A DNA stretch of 64,000 bases from Myxococcales bacterium (GCA_003170275.1 PNAM01000037.1:62400-126399), one strand, 5' to 3'; shown: positions 37,128 to 46,977, counted from the stretch's first letter. Translations and numbers: made by a program. Notes: generated by a model not told the origin, from the sequence alone.

Positions 37128-37688
37128 TTGGTTGGCGAGCGCAGAGCGACGGTGTTGCGGCTGATCCTGCTCGCTGTGGTGGTCGGCGGGCTGTTGATCG
37201 TGGTGCGCTTCTCGGGCATCTGGGAGCGCTTCACGCCGGCCGGGCTGCGCGCGACGATCCTGGGCGCGGGCGCGTGGGGCGCCTTGCTGTTCATCGGCAT
37301 CTTCGCGCTCGGCCAACTCGCGCAGGTCCCCGGCACGCTGTTCTACGTCGCCAGCGTGTTCGCCTACGGCCGGGTGTGGGGCGGCGCGGTGTCGTACGTC
37401 GCTTCGCTGGTCTCGGTGTCGGTCAGCTTTGCGTTCGTGCGCGCGATCGGCGGACAGCCGCTGGCCGAAATCAAGAGCCCGCGCATTCGCCGCCTGCTCG
37501 CCAGGCTCGACGAGCGCCCGCTGGCGATCATGATCTTGTTGCGGATCGTCCTGTGGACCGCGCCGCCGCTCAACTATGCGCTCGCGCTGTCCAAGGTCCG
37601 CTTCGCGCAGTACCTCGCCGGCGCGGCCATCGGCCTGATCCTCCCGATCATCGCCATGTCCGCCTTCTACGGCATCTTCTTCCGCTAG
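37128..37688 (+). CDS. TVP38/TMEM64 (DedA-superfamily) membrane protein
   Basis: About 186 residues from a TTG at 37128, or 178 from GTG at 37152; both fit. Four to five helices and the family core are visible: a glycine-rich GQLAQVPGTLFYVASVFAYG segment, then VGxV-like VSYVASLVSVSVSF and a final GLILPIIAMSAFYGIFF. DedA/TVP38 proteins act as lipid scramblases or flippases or help keep membrane potential. It ends 76 bases before the giant surface-protein gene. Confidence 0.75.
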   Translation: MVGERRATVLRLILLAVVVGGLLIVVRFSGIWERFTPAGLRATILGAGAWGALLFIGIFALGQLAQVPGTLFYVASVFAYGRVWGGAVSYVASLVSVSVSFAFVRAIGGQPLAEIKSPRIRRLLARLDERPLAIMILLRIVLWTAPPLNYALALSKVRFAQYLAGAAIGLILPIIAMSAFYGIFFR

Positions 37689-37705
37689 CCGCGGCGAATT
37701 TCAAT

Positions 37706-37735
37706 TCCATTTCATATGGATACAGGCCTACAATG
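37706..37735 (+). promoter_or_regulatory. candidate promoter of the giant surface-protein gene
   Basis: In an AT-richer island just before the gene, TACAAT (37730-37735) matches the -10 box at five of six bases. A weak TTCCAT lies 18 bases upstream. It is positioned 29 bases before the ATG at 37765. Confidence 0.35.
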
Positions 37736-37764
37736 ACGCCGCACTGAACATACCCAGAGGTTGA

Positions 37765-40700
37765 ATGCGTCGCACGTGGGCCGGTTGTCCGTTCCTGTTT
37801 TCGTTGCTGTTCGCGGTGGCGCTATCGGCGGGTTGCTCGACGGAGCACCCCCAGGTGGGCGCGACCCCGGCGCGCAGCGCGCTGGTGCAGACCTTCCTCG
37901 CCGGCTCGCTGGTGATCCCGATGGACACCGCGTTCCAGGACAACGGTACGCTGCTGGCCTTCGGGCTGGTGCATGCGCTCTTGCGCGCCAACGTTCCGGT
38001 GAGCTGGGTGGTGCTGACCGGCAAGGCGCAGAACGGCTCCGACTTCACCGGGACCGGCAAGGACCTGCAGACCGGAACCGCGGTCGTCGCCGCCAAGTAT
38101 CGCGGCGGGCCGTTCGTCATCGACTCGGCCGATCGCGTCGCCGCGCTGCCGATCATCACCGCGTGGCAAACCGCCCACCCGACGACGAAGGTGCACGACA
38201 TGACCGCGTCGTTCATGGGCGACGTTCGCGTCTCGCTCGTCGCTGCGCCGAACATCGCGGTGTTCAACGACGGCTTCCAGGCGATCGCGTACTCGTACCT
38301 CAACGGGGCGGCGATCCCCGACTCGACGGGCGCGGTGTGGTCGGACGCCAGCCCGGACGTGCTCACCGAAGCGCAGGTGGCGGGAGCCACGACCGGCGGC
38401 GCCGCCGACGGCGCGCTCATCCGTGCGGACGGCACGCCCGCCTACTGCCAGCTCACCTCGATGCACTACGCGGTGGTCACGCAAGCGACCACCAACGAGG
38501 TGGTGCGCGAGGTTCGCGCCTGGCTCAACACGGGCACCGGCACGCACGCGTTCATGCAGTGCCTGGCCGGCGACACCTACGAGAGCAACGTCAACGGGCG
38601 CTTCGTCACCACCGCCGGGCTGCAAGACGACGGCAACACCGCGACCCCGTCGACGACGCTGGTTGCCGACTCGCCGTTCGCGCAGTTCGACGGGACGTTC
38701 ACCGCGGTCAACGGGTTGGTCGACTCGATCGGCCTGCGCGGCGCGGGCGCGTTCAAGGCCACCGGCACGCCGCTCATCCAGCTCACCGCCGCGCCGGCCA
38801 ACACCAGGATGAACCTGCTCACCGGCAGCCTCGACGGGAACGCGGCCAAGGGCAAGGTGACGATGCTCTCGGGCCACCAGTACACGACCACCTTGCCGAT
38901 CTCGACCAACCCGTCGACCAACGGCGCGCGGCTGATGCTGAACAGCCTGTTCGACGCCGGTTGCGCCTCGGCGGCGTCGCAGCCGAGCATCACGCTCACC
39001 AAGGCCGCGCCCGCCACCACCTCCGGCTCGCTGGTCACCTTCACCCTCAACTATTCCAACGCCGGGCCCGGGATCGCCTCCAGCGCGGTGCTCACCGATC
39101 CGCTGCCCGCCGGCACCACCTTCGCGTCGGCCACCGGCGGCGGCACCAACGTGGCCGGCGTGGTCACCTGGAACCTCGGCAACCTGATCTCGGGCGCGGC
39201 GGGCTCGGTGACCTTCACCGCCAACGTCCCCGCCGACGGGACCTACACCAACACCGCGACCCTGACGTGGAAGGTGGGCGTGTCGACGAAGACCGCCACC
39301 AGCAACACCACCAGCACGGTGCGCAACACGCAGGCCGATCTGCAGATCAGCGTCACCGACGGCGCCGCGAGCGCGACCCCGGGTCAGGGCATCACTTATA
39401 CGATCGTCGTCAAGAACAACGGACCCACCGCGGCCAACGGCGCATCGGTGGTCGACAACTTCCCCGCCACGCTCACCGGCGTGAATTGGACCTGCGCCGG
39501 GGCGTCGTGCCCGGCGGCGAGCGGCGCCGGCAACCTCAACCAGACGCCCAACCTCGCGTCGGGCGCCAGCATCACCTATACGGTCACCGCGACCATTTCT
39601 CCGACGGCCACCGGCATGCTCGCAGACACCGCGACCGTGACCGCGCCGGCCGGCATCAACGATCCGACGCCCGGCAACAACTCGGCCACCGACAGCGACA
39701 TGCTCACGCCGTCGGCCAACCTCTCGATGGCGCTGGTCCATGCGCCGGTCGCGGTCACCGCCGGCGGCGCGTACAGCTATCAGCTGACGGTCAAGAACGC
39801 CGGGCCGAGCGACGCCGCGAGCCTGAGCGCGACGCTGCCGCTTCCGGCCGGGGCCGGGTTCACCAGCGCCGCGGGCGTCGGTTGGATCTGCGGCCAGGCG
39901 CTCGGGACCGTCACGTGCACGATCGCGTCCCTGGCCGCAGGCGCCACCGCGACGCTGATCACCATCAACCTCACTGCGCCGACGGCGCCGGGCGTGGTCA
40001 GCGCGACCGCGACCATCGCGTCGGCGACCGCCGATCCCAACGCCGCCAACAACAGCGCCACCGACTCGTTCGCCTCGACGGGTAGCGCAGACTTGAGCAT
40101 GGCGCTCGCGCACGCGCCCGCCGCGGTCACCGCCGGCGCCGCCTATGCCTACCTGCTCACCGTCAAAGATCTGGGACCGAGCGACGCCGCGAGCCTGATC
40201 GCCAAGATCACGCTTCCCGCCGGCGTGGCGATCACCGGCGCCGCGGGTGCCGGCTGGGTGTGCGGGACCGTTGGACAAGTGGTGACCTGCACGATCGCGG
40301 CGCTGACCGGCGGGACCACCGCGCCGGTGATCACGGTCAACGTCACCGCGCCGACCGCGCCCGGCGCGATCAGCGCGACCGCCACCATCTCGTCGGCGAC
40401 CGTCGATCCCAACGCCGCCAACAACAGCGCCACCGACAGCTTCGTCTCGACGGCGAGCGCCGATCTGAGCATGACGGTCGCGCACGCGCCGGTCGCGGTC
40501 ACCGCCGGCAACGCGTATTCGTACCAGCTGACGGTCGCCGACGTGGGAAGCGACGCGGCGAACCTGACCGCCAAGATCACCCTTCCGGCCGGCGTGGTGA
40601 TCACGGGCGCGGCGGGTGGCGGCTGGATCTGCGGGACCGCCGGACAGGTGGTGACCTGCACGCGCGCGTTGCTGACCGGCGGGACCACCGCGCCGGTGAT

Positions 40701-43700
40701 CACGGTCAACGTCACCGCGCCGACCGCGCCCGGCGTGATCAGCGCGACCGCGACCATCGCGTCGGCGACCGTCGATCCCAACGCCGCCAACAACAGCGCC
40801 ACCGACACCTTCTCCTCGACGGGCAGCGCGGACTTGAGCATGACGCTCGCGCACGCGCCCGTGGCGGTCACCGCCGGCGGCGCCTACGCCTATCAGCTCA
40901 CGGTCATGGACGCGGGACCGAGCGACGCGGCGAACCTGAGCGCCAAGATTACCCTGCCGGCCGGCGTGGTCTTCGGAAGCGCGGCGGGCGGCGGCTGGTT
41001 GTGCGCGGGACCCGGACCGATCATCACCTGCACGCGCGCGTCGCTGACCAAGGGGACGACCGCGCCGGTGATCACCGTCAACGTCACCGCACCGACGGCG
41101 CCCGGAGTGGTCAGCGCGACCGCGACCATCTCGTCGGCGACCGCCGATCCCAACGCCGCCAACGACAGCGCCACCGACACCTTCACCTCGACGGGCAGCG
41201 CGGACCTGAGCATGGCGCTCGCGCACGCGCCGGCCGCGGTCAACGCCGGCGCCGCGTATGCCTATCTGCTCTCGGTCGCGGATGCAGGGCCGAGCGATGC
41301 CGCGAACCTCACCGCCACGATCACGCTTCCAGCCGGCGTCGTCTTCGGGAGCGCGGTGGGCGGCGGTTGGCTGTGCGCAGGGCCCGGACCGGTGATCACC
41401 TGCACGCGCGCGTCGCTGACTGGCGGGACCGCCGCGCCGGTGATCACCGTCAACGTCACCGCACCGACGGCGGCCGGCGTGGTCAGCGCGACCGCGACCA
41501 TCGCGTCGACGACCGTCGATCCGAACGGCGCCAACAACAGCGCCACCGATACCTTCACCTCGACGGCGAGCGCCGATGTGAGCGTGGCGCTCGCGCACGC
41601 GCCCGCAGCGGTGATCGTCGGCGCCGCGTATGCCTACCAGCTTACCGTCGCTGATGCGGGACCGAGCGACGCGGCGAACCTGACCGCCAAGCTCACGCTT
41701 CCGGCTGGCGTGGTGATCACGGGCGCGGCGGGCGGCGGTTGGATCTGCGGAACCGCCGGACAGGTGGTGACCTGCACGCGCGCGTCGCTGACCGGCGCGA
41801 CCACCGCGCCGCTGATCACGGTCAACGTCACCGCACCGACGGCGGCCGGCGTGGTCAGCGCGACCGCGACCATCGCGACGACCAGCGCCGATCCCAACCT
41901 CGCCAACAACAGCGCGACCGACACCTTCACCGTCGTGCGCTGCGTGGTCACCGGCGACTGCCCGGCGGGCGCGACCTGCAACGGCGCGAACCAGTGCACG
42001 CTCGCCGCGCCGGTGGTGGTCACACCCGCCAACCTGTCGACGACCATCCAGACCACGCCGCTGGTCACCGGCACCGCGCCGCCCAACAGCACGGTCACCG
42101 TGCGCATCGACGGCAACCCGCTCGGCACCGCGCTCGCCGACGCGCTCGGCAACTGGACCTTCACGCCGCCGGTGGCGCTCGCTCTCGGGCCGCACCTGGT
42201 CAATGCCACCGCCACCGTCGGTGCGGGTCCGTTGGCCGTCACCAGCGGCCTGAGCAACACCAACTCCTTCACCATCATCACCGGCTGCCTGTTGAACACC
42301 GACTGCAGCGGCGCCACGCCATTCTGCAAGGTGTCGTCCAACACCTGCGTGCGCTGCCTGGTCGGCGGGGACTGCCCGGCGGGCGCGACCTGCAGCGCGA
42401 CCAACGCGTGCCAGCTGGCAGCGCCGGTGGTGGTCACACCCGCGGACCTATCGGTTACCGTGCAGACCAAGCCGCCGCTCGCCGGCACCGCGCCGCCCGG
42501 CTCGACGGTGACCGTCAGCGTCGACGGCGTAATCCTCGGCGCCACCCTCACCGACGGCACGGGCAACTGGACCTTCACCCCGACCAGCGCGCTGCCGCTC
42601 GGCAGCCACACGGTCAACGCGATCGATCAGGTGGGCGCGGGCGTGCTCGCGGTGACCAGCCCGATCTCCAACACCAACACCTTCAAGGTGGTCGCCTGCG
42701 TGATCAACGGCGACTGCGCGACGGCGACCGCCGCGTTCTGCAACACCGGCACCAACACCTGCGTCGGCTGCAGCGGCGACGCCGGCACCGGCGGCGCGTT
42801 CGCCTGCGCGGCGCCGACCCCGTACTGCGCGGCGAGCGGCGCGTGCGGCAAGTGCGCGGGCAACGGCGACTGCGTCGGGCACCCGGGCGGCACCATCTGC
42901 AACCTCCTCAGCGGCGCGTGCGGCGCCACCTGCGTGGTCGACACCGACTGCACCGTGGTGCAGTGGTGCAGCGCCGGCCTGTGCACGCCCAAGACTCCGA
43001 ACGGCCAGCCGCTCCCGTCGGTGGCGCCGATCAGCGGTCAGTGCAGCGCGGCCAATGGCACGCGCGTGTGCCTGTCGGGCGCGTGCGACACCAGCAACAA
43101 CACCTGCGGGCTCACCAACAGCAAGAGCTGCGGCCCGCCGCCTGCCAGCGCGGTGTGCCAGAGCAACGTGTGCTTCGCCGCGGACAGCGAATGCGGCGAG
43201 CCCAACGGGCAGCCGTGCGTCGACTTGACCGTGTGCCGCAGCGGGATCTGTTTCCCGGCCGACAGTTTGTGCGGCGAGCCCAACGGGCAGCCGTGCGTCT
43301 CGACCGCCGTGTGCCGCTCGGTGTGCGTCGGCGCCGACGACACCTGCGGGCTGCTCAACGGCTCGCCGTGCGCCTCGGCGACGCAGTGCCGCTCGAACGT
43401 GTGCAACCCCGACGGTAAGTGCGGCGATCCGAACGGTACGCCGTGCGCGTCGGTGGTCACCTGCCGGAGCGCGGTGTGCACCGGCGGAACCTGCGGACCG
43501 GCCTGCACCACCGACGGCGACTGCGGCGCGGGCCGCTTCTGCTCGAGCGGCGCGTGCGTCCCCGATCTGCCCAACGCGCAACCGTGCGTGCGCGCGACCC
43601 AGTGCCTCTCGGGCGTGTGCAACGCCGACGGCAAGTGCGGCGATCCCGACGGCACCGGCTGCAGCTCGGCGGCGACCTGTCGCTCCGGCGCGTGCCCGGG

Positions 43701-44604
43701 CGGCGTGTGCGGCGGCGGCTGCACGCTCGATGCGCAGTGCGGCGCCGGGCGCTTCTGCGATGCGACCTCGAGCACGTGCAAGCCCGATCTGCCCAACAGC
43801 ACGCCGTGCGGCCGCGCGGCGCAGTGCGCCTCCGCGGTGTGCAACGCCGACGGCAAGTGCGGCAACCCCGACGGTCAGCCGTGCACCACCGCCGCGGTTT
43901 GTCGCGGCGCGGTGTGCAACGCGCAGGGCACCTGCGGATCGACCGTCTGCACCGCCGATCCGCAGTGCGACGCAGGCAACTTCTGCGATCTGCCGAGCGG
44001 CGTCTGCAAGCCCGAGCTGCCCAACAGCATGAGCTGCGCGCGCGCCGCCCAGTGCCTCTCGGGCGTGTGCGAGAGCGACGGGCTGTGCGGCGAGCCCAAC
44101 GGCGCCGCGTGCGGCTCGCCGCTCTTGTGTCGCTCGAACGTGTGCACCTCGAACGGCGTGTGCGGCGGCTGCCAGAGCGACGGCGACTGCGGCGGGCCGA
44201 CCAGCGGCCGCGTGTGCGGCGCCACGATGACCTGCCAGGACGGCTGCCGCGGCACCGGCGGCAACGGCTGCCCGGCCGCGCTGGTGTGCTCGTCGACCGA
44301 CGCGACCATCGGCAGCTGCGCGCCGCCGCTCGACCTGGGCCTCCCGCCCGACCTGAGCCCGCCGCCCGATCTCGGCAGCCCGCCCGACGGCCCGATCGCC
44401 GACGCCGCGCTTCCCAGCGACGGGGCGACCGCAAACGACGGGGCGATCACGCCCGACGCGGGCCTCCGCTACAGCTTCGCGGGCGGCGGCTTCTGCTCGA
44501 TGACGGACCGCGCGGGCGCCGCGGGCGGTGACTGGTTGGTGGTCTCGCTGCTCGCCGCCGGTCTCTGGCTGAGCGTGCGACGCCGCGCCAGGGGGCGCCG
44601 CTGA
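37765..44604 (+). CDS. giant DUF11-repeat, Cys-rich surface lipoprotein with MYXO-CTERM-like tail
   Basis: 2279 residues. The lipobox is LSAGC (Cys about 24). Residues about 30-405 form a domain often seen with DUF11 proteins (VIPMDTAFQ, PVSWVVL). Eight DUF11 repeats follow (about 408-1391); the last six have a 124-residue period and near-identical core (AHAPxAVTAGxAYxYQLTV). Two bacterial Ig-like domains (about 1415-1640) come next. Then a Cys-rich block of at least ten short modules (CNADGKCGxPxG type, to about 2190), a Pro-Asp linker and a final helix with RRRARGRR, preceded by a Cys. It is likely exposed on the outer cell surface. Its stop overlaps the OmpA start (TGATG). Confidence 0.85.
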   Translation: MRRTWAGCPFLFSLLFAVALSAGCSTEHPQVGATPARSALVQTFLAGSLVIPMDTAFQDNGTLLAFGLVHALLRANVPVSWVVLTGKAQNGSDFTGTGKDLQTGTAVVAAKYRGGPFVIDSADRVAALPIITAWQTAHPTTKVHDMTASFMGDVRVSLVAAPNIAVFNDGFQAIAYSYLNGAAIPDSTGAVWSDASPDVLTEAQVAGATTGGAADGALIRADGTPAYCQLTSMHYAVVTQATTNEVVREVRAWLNTGTGTHAFMQCLAGDTYESNVNGRFVTTAGLQDDGNTATPSTTLVADSPFAQFDGTFTAVNGLVDSIGLRGAGAFKATGTPLIQLTAAPANTRMNLLTGSLDGNAAKGKVTMLSGHQYTTTLPISTNPSTNGARLMLNSLFDAGCASAASQPSITLTKAAPATTSGSLVTFTLNYSNAGPGIASSAVLTDPLPAGTTFASATGGGTNVAGVVTWNLGNLISGAAGSVTFTANVPADGTYTNTATLTWKVGVSTKTATSNTTSTVRNTQADLQISVTDGAASATPGQGITYTIVVKNNGPTAANGASVVDNFPATLTGVNWTCAGASCPAASGAGNLNQTPNLASGASITYTVTATISPTATGMLADTATVTAPAGINDPTPGNNSATDSDMLTPSANLSMALVHAPVAVTAGGAYSYQLTVKNAGPSDAASLSATLPLPAGAGFTSAAGVGWICGQALGTVTCTIASLAAGATATLITINLTAPTAPGVVSATATIASATADPNAANNSATDSFASTGSADLSMALAHAPAAVTAGAAYAYLLTVKDLGPSDAASLIAKITLPAGVAITGAAGAGWVCGTVGQVVTCTIAALTGGTTAPVITVNVTAPTAPGAISATATISSATVDPNAANNSATDSFVSTASADLSMTVAHAPVAVTAGNAYSYQLTVADVGSDAANLTAKITLPAGVVITGAAGGGWICGTAGQVVTCTRALLTGGTTAPVITVNVTAPTAPGVISATATIASATVDPNAANNSATDTFSSTGSADLSMTLAHAPVAVTAGGAYAYQLTVMDAGPSDAANLSAKITLPAGVVFGSAAGGGWLCAGPGPIITCTRASLTKGTTAPVITVNVTAPTAPGVVSATATISSATADPNAANDSATDTFTSTGSADLSMALAHAPAAVNAGAAYAYLLSVADAGPSDAANLTATITLPAGVVFGSAVGGGWLCAGPGPVITCTRASLTGGTAAPVITVNVTAPTAAGVVSATATIASTTVDPNGANNSATDTFTSTASADVSVALAHAPAAVIVGAAYAYQLTVADAGPSDAANLTAKLTLPAGVVITGAAGGGWICGTAGQVVTCTRASLTGATTAPLITVNVTAPTAAGVVSATATIATTSADPNLANNSATDTFTVVRCVVTGDCPAGATCNGANQCTLAAPVVVTPANLSTTIQTTPLVTGTAPPNSTVTVRIDGNPLGTALADALGNWTFTPPVALALGPHLVNATATVGAGPLAVTSGLSNTNSFTIITGCLLNTDCSGATPFCKVSSNTCVRCLVGGDCPAGATCSATNACQLAAPVVVTPADLSVTVQTKPPLAGTAPPGSTVTVSVDGVILGATLTDGTGNWTFTPTSALPLGSHTVNAIDQVGAGVLAVTSPISNTNTFKVVACVINGDCATATAAFCNTGTNTCVGCSGDAGTGGAFACAAPTPYCAASGACGKCAGNGDCVGHPGGTICNLLSGACGATCVVDTDCTVVQWCSAGLCTPKTPNGQPLPSVAPISGQCSAANGTRVCLSGACDTSNNTCGLTNSKSCGPPPASAVCQSNVCFAADSECGEPNGQPCVDLTVCRSGICFPADSLCGEPNGQPCVSTAVCRSVCVGADDTCGLLNGSPCASATQCRSNVCNPDGKCGDPNGTPCASVVTCRSAVCTGGTCGPACTTDGDCGAGRFCSSGACVPDLPNAQPCVRATQCLSGVCNADGKCGDPDGTGCSSAATCRSGACPGGVCGGGCTLDAQCGAGRFCDATSSTCKPDLPNSTPCGRAAQCASAVCNADGKCGNPDGQPCTTAAVCRGAVCNAQGTCGSTVCTADPQCDAGNFCDLPSGVCKPELPNSMSCARAAQCLSGVCESDGLCGEPNGAACGSPLLCRSNVCTSNGVCGGCQSDGDCGGPTSGRVCGATMTCQDGCRGTGGNGCPAALVCSSTDATIGSCAPPLDLGLPPDLSPPPDLGSPPDGPIADAALPSDGATANDGAITPDAGLRYSFAGGGFCSMTDRAGAAGGDWLVVSLLAAGLWLSVRRRARGRR
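39715..41943 (+). repeat. six tandem 372-base DUF11 coding repeats
   Basis: Unit starts at 39715, 40087, 40459, 40828, 41200 and 41572: spacing 372, 372, 369, 372, 372 bases, all in frame, with the 369 lacking one Pro codon. The core DNA is very similar between units, including the block encoding TAPTAPGVVSATATI. Such high identity suggests recent duplication or gene conversion and variable copy number. Confidence 0.85.
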
Positions 44605-46406
44605 TGCGCCTCCGCCTCGGGCTGCTCGCCCTGCTCCTCGCCTCGACCGCACATGCGCAATCGAACCCCGGCTTCACCATCGAGCGCTACGAGCCCACGC
44701 CCGCGGGCGAGTGGTCGTTCTGGGTCGACCATCCCTGGTACACGCGGAGCAAGTACTTCGCCGCCGCGGGGCTGACGCTCGACTACGCGCACGACCCGCT
44801 GGTGTTCGGCACGCAGGGCGCCGGCGGCTTTCAGCAGACGCAGGAGGTGATCGCGCACCAGCTGCTGATGCACGTTGACCTGGCGGCCTCGTTCCTCGAT
44901 CGGATCACGGTGTCGTTCAGCATGCCGGTCACGCTCTTCGAGAGCGGCACCGCGGCGCTCGGCGTCGCACCGCTCAGCGGCGGCGCGGCCGGCGATCCGC
45001 GCGTGGGTGGCATGGTGCGCATCCTCGGCCAGCCGATGCGCAGCGCACTGTCGCTCTCCGCCGGCGTTCAGCTGTGGATCCCGATCTCGGCCAACTCGAA
45101 TCACGCCGGCGATTCGTCGGTGCGGTTCGCGCCCAAGGTCGCGCTCGGCGGGCTCACCCATCGCATCTTGTGGTCGTTCACCGGCGCGTTTCAGTATCGC
45201 CCCGATGCGAGCATCGGCGTGCTGCCGGCGGGAAACGGCAACACCGTCGGCTCCGAGCTGCAGTTCGGCGCCGCGATCGCCTACGCCGACACCGAGCGGC
45301 GCTTTGCCGTCGGACCCGAGGCGGTGTTCGCGACCACCGTCACCGGCATGAGCGCCGCCTCGCACGGCGCGAGCAGCTTCGACCTGTTGGTGGGCGGGCA
45401 CTACAACGTGATCCGCCAGCTCGAGCTCGGCCTGGCGGTCGGTCTCGGCTTGCTCAGCGAGCCGGGCACGCCCGACGCGCGCGTGATCTTCCGCGTCGCC
45501 TACGCGCCGTGGCGATTGGGACCCGACAAGCCGGCCGCACCGGCCGATCGCGACGGCGACGGAGTCATCGACGCGAACGACGCGTGCCCCGACGAGAAGG
45601 GGCCGGCGACCGCCGACCCGCGCACCAACGGCTGCCCGCCGCGCGACCGCGATCACGACGGCGTGATCGACGAGCGCGACGTCTGTCCCGACGAGCCGCA
45701 GGGCGCCCACCCGGATCCGGAGCAGCTCGGCTGCCCGCTGCGCGATCGCGACGGCGACGGTGTGTTCGACCGCGACGACCAGTGCCCGGACGTCCCGGCC
45801 GGCGCGCATCCGGATCCCAAGAAGCCCGGCTGCCCGGACGTCGACACCGACGGCGACGGCGTGTTCGATTCGCAGGACCAGTGCCCCGCGGAGCCGGCCG
45901 GGCTGCACCCCGATCCGGCGCGGCCGGGCTGCCCGCTGCCCGATCGCGACAAGGATCAGATCCCCGACGCGGTCGACGCCTGCCCCGACAAGCCCGGCGC
46001 GCCCGATCCCGACCCGAAGAAGAACGGCTGCCCGGGCCTGGTCGAGATCAAGAACGGCAAGCTGGTGATCTTGTCGCCGGTCTACTTTGCGACCGACAAG
46101 GACATCATCCTCCCCAAGAGCTTCCCGGTGCTACAGGCGGTGGCCAACGCGCTGATCGCGCAGCCCGAGCTCAAGCGCATCTCGATCGAAGGCCACACCG
46201 ACGATCGCGGCAAGGCCGAGCACAACCGCGATCTCTCGCAGCGACGGGCGGCGAGCGTGATGCGCTGGCTCGTCGAGCACGCCGTGCCGGCCGAGCGGCT
46301 GGAGGCGCACGGCTTCGGTCCGGATCAGCCGATGTCGTCCAACAAGACCGCCACCGGCCGCGCCGCCAACCGCCGCGTCGAGTTCCGCATCATCGACGCC
46401 CCCTGA
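44604..46406 (+). CDS. OmpA-family protein with thrombospondin type 3 repeats
   Basis: 600 residues starting MRLRLGLLALLLASTAHAQ (signal peptide). The first about 310 residues look like an outer-membrane beta-barrel. Then about five to six Asp-rich calcium-binding TSP3 repeats follow (DRDGDGVIDANDACPDE, DRDGDGVFDRDDQCPD). The C-terminal OmpA domain has the peptidoglycan-binding signature SIEGHTDDRG, HNRDLSQRRA and NRRVEF. It joins outer membrane and cell wall. The ATG overlaps the stop of the giant protein by one base, so it is a probable anchor or partner for it. It overlaps the methyltransferase gene's 3' end by 17 bases. Confidence 0.9.
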   Translation: MRLRLGLLALLLASTAHAQSNPGFTIERYEPTPAGEWSFWVDHPWYTRSKYFAAAGLTLDYAHDPLVFGTQGAGGFQQTQEVIAHQLLMHVDLAASFLDRITVSFSMPVTLFESGTAALGVAPLSGGAAGDPRVGGMVRILGQPMRSALSLSAGVQLWIPISANSNHAGDSSVRFAPKVALGGLTHRILWSFTGAFQYRPDASIGVLPAGNGNTVGSELQFGAAIAYADTERRFAVGPEAVFATTVTGMSAASHGASSFDLLVGGHYNVIRQLELGLAVGLGLLSEPGTPDARVIFRVAYAPWRLGPDKPAAPADRDGDGVIDANDACPDEKGPATADPRTNGCPPRDRDHDGVIDERDVCPDEPQGAHPDPEQLGCPLRDRDGDGVFDRDDQCPDVPAGAHPDPKKPGCPDVDTDGDGVFDSQDQCPAEPAGLHPDPARPGCPLPDRDKDQIPDAVDACPDKPGAPDPDPKKNGCPGLVEIKNGKLVILSPVYFATDKDIILPKSFPVLQAVANALIAQPELKRISIEGHTDDRGKAEHNRDLSQRRAASVMRWLVEHAVPAERLEAHGFGPDQPMSSNKTATGRAANRRVEFRIIDAP

Positions 46407-46977
46407 TCGCGAAGGCCAGGCCGGGCAGGATCTCGAGCCGCACGATTCGCGGGGCATGCGACTCGGGCAGTCCCCGGTCGCGCGCGCCCACTTCGTCGAC
46501 CAGCTCCTTGAGGAAGCCCACCATGCCGTGCGCGTGATTGGGCTCGAAGGCCTTTCCGTCCGGCCAGTCCGGCCAGTAACCGGTGCCCCAATCCTCGATG
46601 GCGTAGATCCCGCCCGGCTTGAGGAAGCGATCGAATAGAAACGTGAAGCTCGCCCGCGCGCTCTCGGCGACATGCGCCGCGTCGTCGATGATCACGTCGA
46701 ATCCGCCCGGCGCATTCTCGGCGCCGATCCGCTCGAGCAGCGCCAGGTCCTCTTGCTTGCCCTGATAGACCTTGATCCGACCGCTCTGGTCGGGAACGAC
46801 CATCGGGTTCTCGTCGAGCCCGATGATCGAGGCGCGGGTGAAGTAGTCGCGCCACAAGAGCAGCGACGCGCCGGTGCCGACGCCCAGCTCGAGCAGCACG
46901 ATCGGCTGGTCGGCGAGCGCTTCGAAGTGACGCTCGTAGTGCGCGAGATAGCCGCCCTTGCCAAGCCTCGACCTCAT
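46390..46977 (-). CDS. class I SAM-dependent methyltransferase
   Basis: 195 residues. Motif I is VLLELGVGTGASLLLW, then IIGLDEN (acidic ribose-binding loop) and FDVIIDDAAHVAESA with a metal-like Asp-Asp-x2-His. The layout matches mycinamicin-type and related sugar or lipid O-methyltransferases, which use a His as general base and Mg2+. The DWGTGYW segment follows. The target is unknown. It converges on the OmpA gene and is divergent from the ATP-grasp gene. Confidence 0.75.
   Translation of the reverse strand: MRSRLGKGGYLAHYERHFEALADQPIVLLELGVGTGASLLLWRDYFTRASIIGLDENPMVVPDQSGRIKVYQGKQEDLALLERIGAENAPGGFDVIIDDAAHVAESARASFTFLFDRFLKPGGIYAIEDWGTGYWPDWPDGKAFEPNHAHGMVGFLKELVDEVGARDRGLPESHAPRIVRLEILPGLAFAIRGRR

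Noticed and set aside
37822..42195. A 1457-codon open frame antisense to the DUF11 repeats
   Set aside because: It is the mirror of a repeat-rich GC-biased gene. It has Arg/Gly/Asp-only composition and no start context; the plus-strand gene has recognised domains.
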